Below are positions 7,222-15,655 of a stretch of 28,306 nt of DNA, piece after piece (within the stretch, counting starts at the first letter, position 1; the number at the start of each line of letters is the position of its first letter). Position numbers and translations under genes: made by a program. The DNA lies in the NCBI GenBank assembly GCA_002299865.1, contig DBNV01000022.1:1292-29597 (forward strand), in the 5' to 3' direction. The notes beneath the pieces were generated by a model. The model was not told where the DNA came from. It saw only the letters and a list, made by a program, of their open reading frames with translations, and ran no database searches. This DNA comes from Desulfonatronaceae bacterium UBA663 (lineage in GTDB: Bacteria > Desulfobacterota > Desulfovibrionia > Desulfovibrionales > Desulfonatronaceae).

Positions 7222-8461
7222 ACCGCAACGGCCGGACCAACACTTCCTGACCGGCGTTCAGGCCTGCGCTGTTTTCCGGAATTTCCACCAGACCGTCGGC
7301 CTTTAGCAGCGTTTTCAAAAGACCTGACTTGCCCTGCACGGGAACGGCCAGAGGCAAACCGCTGTCCCTATGCTCCAGGCTGACGCGCACGAAATCCGTC
7401 CGCCCCTGACAGGAGGCGATGTTTCGGGAAAGTATGGCCGGAAAACGGTTCCAGCCGACGCGGAAGGCGTCCCCGGCCCCGCCTAGATGAGCGACGAACG
7501 GCAGCATCAGCACCTGCATCACCACCTGGGCGCTGGTCACCTGGCCGGGCAGGCCGACCACGGCTTTGTCCCTGGCTGCGGCCACAATGGTCGGCTTGCC
7601 CGGACTCATGGCCAGGCCGTGGACCAAGACGCGCCCGCTGCAGACCCGTCGGATCGCTTCCAGTGTATGATCCCTGCTGCCCACGGAACTGCCGCCGGAC
7701 ATCAGGACGACATCGCATTCCGTCAGGGCCAGGGCCAGTTTTTCCGTAAGCAGGGGCAGTTCATCCCGGACCAAGCCGTAACGGCGCACCTTTGCGCCGC
7801 TTAAACCAGCCAACGCGGCCAGGGCGTGGCTATTCACGTCCCGCACCAGCCCCGGCCTGGTCGGCCGGGAAACCTCCACCACCTCGTCGCCCGTGGAAAT
7901 GACGCCCGCCACAACCCGCCGGTGTACGGAAACCCTTGAGCAGCCCAGGGCAGCCAGCAATCCTATGCGCACGGTATTAAGACGTGTGCCCGCCGACAGC
8001 ACCCGTTGCCCTTTGGCCGCATCCTCGCCGCGGAGCATGACGTTTTCCCACGGAGGCAAGCTTTTTCTGACCTCAACAGTATTCGGTCCCATTTCCAGAG
8101 TGTGCTCCACCATGATCACGGCGTCCGCGCCCTCGGGCAGGCATCCGCCGGTTGGGATTTTCGCGCATTGGCCGCTTTTCAGGCCAGAATCCGGCGGCTT
8201 GTGGATGTCAATGGCAAAGGCCAGATCCAGATATCCGGGATTGGATTCCGTGGCCCCGAAGGTATCCCTGGCCTTGAGGGCGTATCCGTCCACGCAGGAG
8301 CGATGCGTCAGTGGCAGATCCTCGCTGGCCGCGACATCTTCGGCCAGGACCATGTGCGCGGCCTCCTCCAGATCCACGGTCAGCGCCGGGGTCGGCGGAA
8401 AGCCTTGCAACACCTGGATGCATTCCCGCACCGGGATGACTTGAAAAAACGTCTCCTTCAC
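7220..8461 (-). CDS. moeA: Molybdopterin molybdenumtransferase MoeA
   Basis: 413 residues. It inserts molybdenum (or tungsten) into adenylated molybdopterin, the last common step of cofactor synthesis. Visible features are HRSCVDGYAL near 53-62 (the family's S-x-M/V-DGYA with Asp58), a VISTGDEVVE segment, the active-site MSGGSSVGSRD, MSPGKPT and VGLPGQVTSAQVV, where the more usual sequence is GLPGNPVSA. A C-terminal beta-barrel domain closes the protein. The GTG start at 8461 overlaps the mobB-like stop by four bases (GTGA), with GGAGGG just upstream, so the two genes are translationally coupled. In this kind of organism it would serve formate dehydrogenases and related Mo/W enzymes (inference). 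Confidence 0.93.
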   Translation of the reverse strand: MKETFFQVIPVRECIQVLQGFPPTPALTVDLEEAAHMVLAEDVAASEDLPLTHRSCVDGYALKARDTFGATESNPGYLDLAFAIDIHKPPDSGLKSGQCAKIPTGGCLPEGADAVIMVEHTLEMGPNTVEVRKSLPPWENVMLRGEDAAKGQRVLSAGTRLNTVRIGLLAALGCSRVSVHRRVVAGVISTGDEVVEVSRPTRPGLVRDVNSHALAALAGLSGAKVRRYGLVRDELPLLTEKLALALTECDVVLMSGGSSVGSRDHTLEAIRRVCSGRVLVHGLAMSPGKPTIVAAARDKAVVGLPGQVTSAQVVMQVLMLPFVAHLGGAGDAFRVGWNRFPAILSRNIASCQGRTDFVRVSLEHRDSGLPLAVPVQGKSGLLKTLLKADGLVEIPENSAGLNAGQEVLVRPLR

Positions 8462-8688
8462 GGTCCCTCCATGCGGATCTGGATCCGTCCCGGCGCGATC
8501 CCGGCCGTCGGACAGCCCGTGGCCGCGAGCTTGCCTGGATCCGTGGCTCCCAGGTCAAAGCCGTGCCGTGAACTCTTGATGATCCCGACGCGGTGGCCCA
8601 TCTTGCGCAAATGCTTCGCCAGGCGGATCACCAGGGTCGTCTTTCCTGAATTATGAAACCCGACGAACCCTATGGCACGGACGTTCAT
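8458..8688 (-). CDS. mobB: MobB-like P-loop protein, shortened
   Basis: 76 residues from ATG 8688, chosen because AAGGAGGG lies nine bases upstream; a longer in-frame start at 8718 would place that SD inside the gene. The N-terminus matches MobB: GFVGFHNSGKTTL gives a P-loop (Gly10-Thr18), then MGHRVGIIKSSRHGFDL. Known MobB proteins run to about 160-170 residues and carry a further nucleotide-site segment and dimer interface. This one stops after IAPGRIQIRMEGP, where moeA begins. MobB binds GTP and assists MobA in attaching GMP to molybdopterin; whether half a MobB works is unclear. The neighbour moeA supports a molybdenum cofactor role. Confidence 0.7.
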   Translation of the reverse strand: MNVRAIGFVGFHNSGKTTLVIRLAKHLRKMGHRVGIIKSSRHGFDLGATDPGKLAATGCPTAGIAPGRIQIRMEGP

Positions 8689-8726
8689 GGTGTTGCGCCC
8701 TCCTTTTTTGACACTCAACGGAGATT

Positions 8727-8755
8727 ATTGTAGTCATATAAATTTCCCTTGTCGA
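8727..8755 (-). promoter_or_regulatory. Probable sigma-70 promoter for mobB-moeA
   Basis: On the minus strand TCGACA (8755-8750, 5 of 6) is separated by exactly 17 bases from TACAAT (8732-8727, 5 of 6). The start would lie about 30 bases before the mobB Shine-Dalgarno. No molybdate (ModE-type) operator was recognised. Confidence 0.6.
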
Positions 8756-8862
8756 AAAACACTTTGGTTTTCCGATTATTGCCTGCTCCCCCCGCAGATA
8801 TGGCGGAATACTTAAGGAACATTGCCCCGGACCCTTTTTGATTCACTACCTAAGGACAGTGC

Positions 8863-10113
8863 ATGAATGCGATGCAAAGCGGGAAAGGTTTTGTAGATCT
8901 CTTCCCCCCTCAAAGCGATATGTTCACGTCCATTGAGTCCCAGGCCCGTTCCGTCTTTGCTCGTTACGGATGCAAGGAGCTACGCACCCCGCTCGTTGAA
9001 TTCACTGAGCTGTTTGTCCGCGGCATCGGCGCTGAAACCGACGTTGTGCAAAAGGAAATGTATACCTTCCCGGACCGCAAGGGCCGCTCCATGACCCTGC
9101 GCCCGGAAGCCACCGCCGGCGTACTCAGGGCGTGCATCCAACACGGTCTTTTGAGCCAGGAAGGCCTCTGCAAGTTTTTCACCATCGGTCCCATGTTCCG
9201 CTATGAACGCCCCCAGAAAGGTCGCCAGCGCCAGTTTCATCAGATCAACGCGGAGGTGCTCGGCTCCAGGTCCCATCTCGCGGACGCGGACGTGCTCTTC
9301 ATGCTCCATGCTTTTTTGACGGAAATCGGCTTGTCCGGCTTGATCTACGAACTGAACAATCTCGGCTGTCCTCAGTGCCGTCCCATGTTTCGTCATGCCC
9401 TGGAAGCCTATTACGGCCGCGTTCGACACGATGATCTGTGCTCCGACTGCCTGCGGCGCATCCGCACCAACCCCCTGCGGGTCCTGGACTGCAAGGCGCC
9501 CACTTGCCGGGAGATCACCAAGGACGCACCGTCCATCGCGGATCACGTATGTGATCCATGCCGGAGCCATTTCAATCAAGTGACGGCCTTGCTCGAAGAA
9601 TCCGGTCTGCAAACGCGCCGCAATCCCTTTCTAGTCAGGGGGCTGGACTATTACCAGGGCACGACGTTCGAGGTGGTTTCCTCGGATCTCGGGGCCCAGG
9701 CCTCAGTGGCGGGCGGTGGACGCTATGACGGCCTTGTTCGAGAACTTGGCGGCCCGGATGTCCCCGGGATCGGTTTTGCCTGCGGCATGGAACGGCTGGC
9801 CATGCTCGTATCGGAACCTATGCCTCCCTCGCTTGACGCCTTTATCGCGACCTCCGGCGACCATGTTCTCGCCAGGGCCGCTCTGATGGCCAGAAAACTC
9901 CGCGCCGAGGGCTTTGGCGTGGAATTTTTCTACGAATCCAAAAGCATGAAAAGCCAGTTTCGCGCCGCAAACAAGTTGAACGCCCGGGCCTGCATCATTC
10001 TGGAAGACGCAGGCGAAGGCGGGGTCTTCCTCAAGGACATGCTCACCGGCGAACAAACTCCCTGCTCCGCCGATCAACTCGCCTGGAACCTGCGCAAGCT
10101 GCGCGCTTCATAA
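8863..10113 (+). CDS. hisS: Histidyl-tRNA synthetase
   Basis: 416 residues, the normal class II HisRS length. It charges tRNA-His in the cytosol. Motif 2 is FFTIGPMFRYERPQKGRQRQ; the histidine-specific loops are VRGLDYYQGTTFEVVS and ASVAGGGRYDGL; motif 3 is PGIGFACGMERLAML. The insertion domain holds two CxxC pairs (CPQC near 167-170 and CSDC near 191-194) plus further Cys, a zinc-like arrangement seen in many but not all bacterial HisRS. The anticodon-binding domain is the last about 90 residues. ATG 8863 is preceded by AAGGAC. It heads a plus-strand series with aspS 42 bases downstream. Confidence 0.95.
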   Translation: MNAMQSGKGFVDLFPPQSDMFTSIESQARSVFARYGCKELRTPLVEFTELFVRGIGAETDVVQKEMYTFPDRKGRSMTLRPEATAGVLRACIQHGLLSQEGLCKFFTIGPMFRYERPQKGRQRQFHQINAEVLGSRSHLADADVLFMLHAFLTEIGLSGLIYELNNLGCPQCRPMFRHALEAYYGRVRHDDLCSDCLRRIRTNPLRVLDCKAPTCREITKDAPSIADHVCDPCRSHFNQVTALLEESGLQTRRNPFLVRGLDYYQGTTFEVVSSDLGAQASVAGGGRYDGLVRELGGPDVPGIGFACGMERLAMLVSEPMPPSLDAFIATSGDHVLARAALMARKLRAEGFGVEFFYESKSMKSQFRAANKLNARACIILEDAGEGGVFLKDMLTGEQTPCSADQLAWNLRKLRAS

Positions 10114-10155
10114 CCTTGCTTCACAACCGCTTGAAAAACTAAGGAACCTTGCCTC

Positions 10156-11964
10156 ATGCACACTGTGTCCAAAGTCCGCCTTTGTGATCCTCTTGGCGAT
10201 TGGCGCCGTACCCATCACTGCGCGCAATTGACATCGGCTGATGCCGGCCACGAGGTTTGCCTCATGGGTTGGATTCAGTTTCGCAGAGACCACGGCGGCC
10301 TTATTTTCATCGATCTGCGCGATCGCCGAGGGTTGACTCAGGTGGTCTTCAACCCCGAAGTGGATGCCCGGGCTCATGAACGGGCTCATGTTCTGCGGCC
10401 TGAATACGTACTCGCCATGCGCGGCACGGTTCGCCTTCGTCCCGAAGGCATGCGCAACCCCGGCCTGGCCACTGGCGACATCGAGGTGGACGTGCGGGAC
10501 TGGAAGCTTTTGAATACGTCAAGCACGCCGCCCTTTCCCATTGAGGACCGCGTGGATGTTTCCGAATCCACTCGCCTGGAATATCGTTATCTTGATCTGC
10601 GCAGATCCCGCTGCACCCGCAACCTCGTCGTCCGCCACACAGTCACGCAGGCGGTGCGCGACTTTCTAATCAATCACGACTTTCTTGAACTGGAAACCCC
10701 CATGCTCACGCGCAGCACCCCGGAGGGGGCACGGGATTTCCTGGTGCCCAGTCGGCCCAATCCCGGTCGGTTTTACGCTCTGCCCCAGTCTCCTCAGCTT
10801 TTTAAGCAGTTGTACATGGTCGCCGGACTTGACCGATATTATCAGATCGTCCGCTGCTTTCGGGATGAGGACCTGCGCGCGGACCGCCAGCCGGAATTCA
10901 CCCAGATCGACATGGAACTGTCCTTTGTGGATCAGGACCAGGTCATGGATCTGGCTGAACAGATGATCCGTTATGTTTTTCAGAAGACCCTGGACGTGTC
11001 GCTGCCTGATCCCTTTCCCCGGCTGACCTACGATCAAGCCATGGCCGACTACGGTCTGGACAAGCCGGACATCCGCTTTGATCTCAAGCTCACCGACGTC
11101 ACGGATCTTGTGCGCCGTTCCGACTTCCGCCTCTTTTCCTCCGCAGCCCTGGTCAAGGCCCTTGTTTTGCCCGGCGGAGCGGACCTGTCCCGGGGAGAAA
11201 TCGATCAGCTGACGGATTTCGTGCGCATTTACGGCGCACAGGGTCTGGCCTGGATCAAGATCAAGTCCGGTGAATGGCAATCCCCCATCGCTAAATTTCT
11301 TTCCCAGGAGGAACGTGACGGACTGGCCCGGGGCCTGTCCCTGAATAACGACAACATCGTCTTTTTCCAGGCCGGATCTCCCGAGGTCGTGAACACCGCC
11401 TTGGGATATCTGCGTCTGGAATTGGCTCAACGCCGCGGTTTCATTGACGAGGCCCGCTTCCAGCCCGTCTGGATCACTGATTTTCCCCTGCTCGAATGGG
11501 ATGAAACGGAGCAGCGCTGGTTCGCTCGCCATCACCCTTTCACTGCTCCCCAGGAAGGACATGACGAGTTGGTCGTGGGTCAACCTGGGAAGGCCCTGGC
11601 CAAGGCCTATGACTTGGTGCTCAACGGCTATGAGATCGGCGGCGGCTCCGTGCGCATTCACACCGCGGAGCTGCAGCGGCAAATGTTTTCCGTGCTTGGT
11701 CTTGCCCAGGACGAGGCAGCCTCAAAATTCGGCTTTCTGCTCAAGGCCCTGGAATACGGCGCTCCGCCCCACGCCGGCATCGCCTTTGGACTGGACAGGT
11801 TGGTCATGCTCATGACCGGGGCTACCTCCATCCGCGATGTGATTGCCTTTCCCAAGACACAGAAGGCATCCTGCCTGATGACCCAGGCCCCAGCGAAGGT
11901 CGCCAACCTGCAACTGCGTGAACTCGGGCTGAAATTGCGTGAGCAGGCCAAAACGTCGCCATGA
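10156..11964 (+). CDS. aspS: Aspartyl-tRNA synthetase, probably non-discriminating (Asp/Asn)
   Basis: 602 residues, bacterial type. An OB-fold anticodon domain (about 17-120) precedes the class II core (motif 2 FRDEDLRADRQPEFTQID; motif 3 GIAFGLDRLVMLM), with the bacterial GAD insertion between them. The segment RRDHGG places His46 where discriminating enzymes such as E. coli have Leu, and RPEGMRN places Gly98 where they have Lys. His and Gly at these sites mark the enzymes that also charge tRNA-Asn with Asp (known from Pseudomonas). gatB at the window's end fits such a route. The N-terminus is some 15 residues longer than usual, with no internal Met to shorten it. Its stop overlaps def by ATGA. 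Confidence 0.95.
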   Translation: MHTVSKVRLCDPLGDWRRTHHCAQLTSADAGHEVCLMGWIQFRRDHGGLIFIDLRDRRGLTQVVFNPEVDARAHERAHVLRPEYVLAMRGTVRLRPEGMRNPGLATGDIEVDVRDWKLLNTSSTPPFPIEDRVDVSESTRLEYRYLDLRRSRCTRNLVVRHTVTQAVRDFLINHDFLELETPMLTRSTPEGARDFLVPSRPNPGRFYALPQSPQLFKQLYMVAGLDRYYQIVRCFRDEDLRADRQPEFTQIDMELSFVDQDQVMDLAEQMIRYVFQKTLDVSLPDPFPRLTYDQAMADYGLDKPDIRFDLKLTDVTDLVRRSDFRLFSSAALVKALVLPGGADLSRGEIDQLTDFVRIYGAQGLAWIKIKSGEWQSPIAKFLSQEERDGLARGLSLNNDNIVFFQAGSPEVVNTALGYLRLELAQRRGFIDEARFQPVWITDFPLLEWDETEQRWFARHHPFTAPQEGHDELVVGQPGKALAKAYDLVLNGYEIGGGSVRIHTAELQRQMFSVLGLAQDEAASKFGFLLKALEYGAPPHAGIAFGLDRLVMLMTGATSIRDVIAFPKTQKASCLMTQAPAKVANLQLRELGLKLREQAKTSP

Positions 11965-12479
11965 TCTTGCCCGTCCTGACCTATCCGTACCCGATTCTGG
12001 CGCAGTGCGCCGACCCGGTTGAACAGATCACTCCGGAATTGCGCGCTCTGGCCCAGGACATCCTGGAGACCATGTACTCCAAGGAGGGCCTCGGCCTGGC
12101 AGCCCCCCAGGTCGGCGTGTCCAAGCGGCTCATTGTTGTGGATGTGTCCGGCCCGGACAAACGCGAGGACGCCAGGATCCTGATCAATCCCGTGATCGTT
12201 TCCGCCTGCGGTCTAATCGAATCCAATGAAGGATGCCTAAGCGTCTTGAATTACCGTACCAAGGTGCAACGTTCCAAACAAATACGCGTTCAGGCCCTGG
12301 GCCTGGACGGGGCCGCCCTGGAGTTCGACGCCGAGGGCATGCTGGCCATCTGTCTGCAACATGAAATCGATCATCTCAACGGTCTGTTATTCATCGATCA
12401 TGTCAGCAGACTGAAACGTTCCCTGTATGAGCAGAAGCTGAAAAAATGGATCAAGAGCAAGCCAGAGAAGCAAGCATAG
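11961..12479 (+). CDS. def: Peptide deformylase
   Basis: 172 residues, typical of type 1 bacterial deformylases. It removes the formyl group from nascent N-terminal Met and is an Fe/Zn hydrolase. All three motifs are present: GLGLAAPQVG (44-52), EGCLSV with metal ligand Cys92, and HEIDHLNG with His134, Glu135 and His138. The start overlaps the aspS stop by four bases, and its 3' end overlaps fmt by 34 bases, so translation is coupled. The pairing of def with fmt, which adds the formyl group, is a widespread arrangement. Confidence 0.96.
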   Translation: MILPVLTYPYPILAQCADPVEQITPELRALAQDILETMYSKEGLGLAAPQVGVSKRLIVVDVSGPDKREDARILINPVIVSACGLIESNEGCLSVLNYRTKVQRSKQIRVQALGLDGAALEFDAEGMLAICLQHEIDHLNGLLFIDHVSRLKRSLYEQKLKKWIKSKPEKQA

Positions 12480-13462
12480 TTTTTTTCGGCACCCCGCCCT
12501 TTGCCGCCAAAATTCTCGAGGCGCTGCACCATGCCGCGGACCTGCACGTCCAGGCGGTCGTCACCCAGCCTGACCGCCCCTGCGGTCGCGGCCAGGTGTG
12601 CAAGCCTTCCGCCGCCAAGGAGTTTGCTCAGTCCAGGGGATATCAGATCCTGCAGCCGGAGAGCCTGAAGTCCGAGGAAAGCGAAATTATGCTGCGCTCC
12701 TTTCAGGCCGACTTTTTTGTTGTTGCGGCTTACGGCCTGCTGCTGCCCCAGAAGATTCTGGGCATGCCCCGCCTCGATTGCTTAAACGTGCACGCCTCTC
12801 TTTTGCCCAGGCATCGCGGAGCCTCCCCCATCCAGGCCGCCTTGCTGTGCGGAGACAAGACAACGGGGATCACCATCATGCGCATGGCCGCGGCCCTGGA
12901 CGCCGGACCGATTTTATTGCAGCAGGCCATGGCCATAGGTTTGCAGGATACGGCTAAGACCCTGCATGATCAACTGGCAGACATGGGTGGCCGGTTGATT
13001 GTCGATGCTCTGCGCAAATATCTTTCCGGCATCTTGGCCGGAACATTGACCTTTATTGAGCAAGATCACGCCCTGGCCACATATGCCCCTAAACTGACCA
13101 AGGAACAAGGGCTGATCGACTGGAACCGCCCCGCGTGCGAGGTGCACAATCATCTTCGGGCCCTGCATCCTTGGCCCGGCGCTTACTTTTCCATACCAGG
13201 ACCCGACTCCGCCCCAAGAAAAATCATCGTGCATCCCGGCTGTATTGGCGATGCCGTGCCTCAGGGCACGAGACCGGGTTCTATCCTGGGCCTTCATGCT
13301 GGACAACTGGCCATTGCCTGCCATGATCGTGCGTATCTTCTGAACAGGCTCCACCCCCCCGGCGCCAAACCCATGGATGCCCAAGCGTTCTATTGCGGTT
13401 ACCGACGATACTTCAAAGCCGACGCCAACGTTTGTCCCTCTTTTGTCGATGTCAAAAATTAA
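12446..13462 (+). CDS. fmt: Methionyl-tRNA formyltransferase
   Basis: 338 residues. It transfers formyl from 10-formyl-tetrahydrofolate to initiator Met-tRNA. The N-terminal Rossmann domain begins IVFFGTPPFAAKILEAL. The catalytic set is Asn114 and His116 in LNVHASLLPRHRGASP, together with Asp152 in ALDAGPILL. The C-terminal tRNA-binding barrel follows after residue about 215 (APKLTKEQGLIDW). The start at 12446 lies inside def and lacks a strong Shine-Dalgarno, consistent with coupled re-initiation. The overlaps on both sides place it in the middle of a single operon from aspS to rsmB. Confidence 0.95.
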   Translation: MDQEQAREASIVFFGTPPFAAKILEALHHAADLHVQAVVTQPDRPCGRGQVCKPSAAKEFAQSRGYQILQPESLKSEESEIMLRSFQADFFVVAAYGLLLPQKILGMPRLDCLNVHASLLPRHRGASPIQAALLCGDKTTGITIMRMAAALDAGPILLQQAMAIGLQDTAKTLHDQLADMGGRLIVDALRKYLSGILAGTLTFIEQDHALATYAPKLTKEQGLIDWNRPACEVHNHLRALHPWPGAYFSIPGPDSAPRKIIVHPGCIGDAVPQGTRPGSILGLHAGQLAIACHDRAYLLNRLHPPGAKPMDAQAFYCGYRRYFKADANVCPSFVDVKN

Positions 13463-14300
13463 GCACTCCAGTCGTCTTGATTCTTCGCTGGGGCCTGGCC
13501 CAACAGGTCTTTCCGACGCTGCGGTTCGTCCCAAAAAGCGGCTGTTCATCGGCCTGATTCTCGGGACTTCCATTCTTTTGAGCCTGCTTCTGCTTTTGCT
13601 TTGGATCATCCCCTCCATCGGACTGAAGAATATTCATCCCTTTGCGCCGGTACTGTTGGGCTTTGTCCTGATCCTTCTGGTCAGCCTGATGCTTTGGTCC
13701 TCCCTAGGCCTTGTCCTGAACATTCTTCTGGGGCGCACCCTGCCCTTGACGTCACGTTTTCGCGGCCTGACAATCAAGATTTTTTTGCCCTTGATGACGT
13801 TGCTGGGGCGCATGCTGGGCATTTCCAGGGAGGCCCTCCGTCTTTCCTTCATTGAGGTCAATAATAAGCTGGTGGTTTCTGAGCGAGGCCGATTTCAGCC
13901 ACAGGAGATCCTGTTGCTCCTGCCCCATTGCCTCCAGAATTCCCGCTGTCCGAGGCGGCTGACCTATGAGATCAACCACTGCAAGCGATGCGGTGATTGC
14001 CCCATTGACCAATTGCTCGCGGTGGCTGAACAGCATGGCATCCGCATCGCCATTGCCACCGGCGGGACCATTGCCCGACGCATCGTTGTCCAGAACAAAC
14101 CAAAACTGATTATTGCCGTGGCTTGTGATCGCGACTTGTCCAGCGGCATTCAAGATACCTATCCCATCCCCGTCTACGGCGTGCTCAATCAGCGCCCTTT
14201 TGGACCATGTTTGGACACTCTCGTGGATATTGAGCGCATCGAATCCGCTGTGCTGCGTTTTCTGGCCCGTCCGCAAGCTTTAAGTGATCCTGCGCGATGA
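13449..14300 (+). CDS. DUF116 family membrane protein with Cys-rich domain
   Basis: 283 residues from ATG 13449, which overlaps fmt by 14 bases. An in-frame ATG at 13377 is possible but would overlap by 86. Two hydrophobic helices (about 31-57 and 64-90) anchor it. The soluble part that follows holds conserved-looking Cys: 161, 167, 178, 181, 184 (pattern HCKRCGDCPID), 226 (AVACDRDL) and 254 (RPFGPCLD). This arrangement matches DUF116, a family of unknown function; metal or Fe-S binding is plausible but not shown. It overlaps rsmB by ATGA. The gene order fmt-DUF116-rsmB, remembered from related sulfate reducers, suggests a link with translation or rRNA modification. Confidence 0.8.
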   Translation: MSKIKHSSRLDSSLGPGPTGLSDAAVRPKKRLFIGLILGTSILLSLLLLLLWIIPSIGLKNIHPFAPVLLGFVLILLVSLMLWSSLGLVLNILLGRTLPLTSRFRGLTIKIFLPLMTLLGRMLGISREALRLSFIEVNNKLVVSERGRFQPQEILLLLPHCLQNSRCPRRLTYEINHCKRCGDCPIDQLLAVAEQHGIRIAIATGGTIARRIVVQNKPKLIIAVACDRDLSSGIQDTYPIPVYGVLNQRPFGPCLDTLVDIERIESAVLRFLARPQALSDPAR

Positions 14301-15610
14301 CGAAGACACGTCCGCCGCAGGCACGTGACGCAGCCCTCTTAGTGCTTCGCGACGTTCTGCGTTACACCATGGATGTACAGGCCGCCCTGGACAATTATTT
14401 TCGGAGCGTCTCTCTCTGTTCCAGGGACAAGGCGTTGGTTGCTGAACTGACGTACGGCTATCTGCGTTATAAGGGCCGCATCGACTTTGTTCTGCGGACA
14501 TTCCTGGCCAAGCCCGACAAACTGCCTCCTTTGTGTCTTTCCGCCCTTGGACTGGCCACCTACGAGCGCCTTTTTTTGGATCGGATCCCCGAATATGCGA
14601 CCCGCTCCTGGGTGACACGCCATGTCCGCCGCAAATGGGGCGCAGCCCTGGCACGGCTGGCTACGGCCTACATGACTACCGTGGCGAATCACCTGCCGGA
14701 TCTTCATGACGAAGACTTCTACCGCCGGGAGGCCCGCTCTCTTGAGGAGTTTCTGATTCGCTACCATGCCTTGCCGCCTTGGATCGTGGCCCTGTGGATG
14801 AAGAGCTACGGCGAGGACGCAGCCATTGCCCTGTGCCGAGCACAACTGCATCCAGCGCCTTTGGGCTTGCGCATCAACGCCTCGCACCCAGACGCCTTCG
14901 AATTGGTTCAATCTTTGTCGGACAACCCCGCGCTTTTTCGGAGCGGACCATGGGGGGTCGCGTGCGAACGAGACCAAGCCAAACTCATTTTTCCTCATTT
15001 GGATGTTCTGCTCTTACAGGGTCGCCTTTCCAGGCAAAGCCTCGCGGCCCAGCATGTTTTGGACGCCTTGGGCCTGGACCATGCTCAGGGGCCGATCTGG
15101 GACGTTTGTGCCGGGCGTGGCGGAAAGACGTGCTATTTTCTAGAACGCACCAGCGAGGCTGTTCGGGCCAGCGATACGCACTTGGCAAGGCTTCAAGGTC
15201 TGCGTCAGGAGATAAACAGACTTGGATTGCGGGACATCCCGGTTGTCCTGGCCCGCGCCGACCAAAACCTGCCCTGGCGGGAAAAGGCCGGTTGTATCGT
15301 CATTGATGCGCCCTGTTCCGGACTGGGAGTCTTGGCGCGCCGACCGGACATCAAATGGAAGCGCACGCCCCGGGACCTTCCAGCACTGCTGGCCCTTCAG
15401 CGGAACATGCTCCGCTCGGCTGTGACGGCTTTACGCCCGTCGGGACGTCTGGCCTACTTCACCTGTACGCTGAACCCGGCCGAGAACGAGCAGCAGATTG
15501 ACGCCTGCTTAAGCGATCACCCTGAGCTGCGTGTTCTCAAGCTGTACCGGGGTGAACAGGACTTCCGCTTTGGGGAGTTTTTCTGGGCCGCGCTGTTGGA
15601 GAGGAGATGA
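14297..15610 (+). CDS. rsmB: 16S rRNA (cytosine-967-C5)-methyltransferase RsmB (Sun/Fmu family)
   Basis: 437 residues (E. coli RsmB 429). The N-terminal NusB-like RNA-binding domain covers about 8-130 (ARDAALLVLRDVLR and KALVAELTYGYLRYKGRID). The C-terminal Rossmann methyltransferase has motif I DVCAGRGGKT (269-278), motif IV DAPCSGLG with Cys340, and motif VI YFTCTLNPAENEQQ with the nucleophile Cys390. It should add a methyl to C967 of 16S rRNA using SAM. Motif I differs from the common CAAPGGK by Gly-Arg instead of Ala-Pro. It is the last gene of the coupled aspS-rsmB operon and converges on the heptose kinase 45 bases away. Confidence 0.92.
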   Translation: MTKTRPPQARDAALLVLRDVLRYTMDVQAALDNYFRSVSLCSRDKALVAELTYGYLRYKGRIDFVLRTFLAKPDKLPPLCLSALGLATYERLFLDRIPEYATRSWVTRHVRRKWGAALARLATAYMTTVANHLPDLHDEDFYRREARSLEEFLIRYHALPPWIVALWMKSYGEDAAIALCRAQLHPAPLGLRINASHPDAFELVQSLSDNPALFRSGPWGVACERDQAKLIFPHLDVLLLQGRLSRQSLAAQHVLDALGLDHAQGPIWDVCAGRGGKTCYFLERTSEAVRASDTHLARLQGLRQEINRLGLRDIPVVLARADQNLPWREKAGCIVIDAPCSGLGVLARRPDIKWKRTPRDLPALLALQRNMLRSAVTALRPSGRLAYFTCTLNPAENEQQIDACLSDHPELRVLKLYRGEQDFRFGEFFWAALLERR

Positions 15611-15655
15611 GCTGCAAAATTTTGGCTGAACGTGGCCCCGCATAAGTGTAATACC

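Noticed and set aside
8708..8742. TTGACA with TATAAA as a hisS promoter
   Set aside because: The spacer is 23 bases, too long, and the -10 overlaps the better minus-strand promoter.
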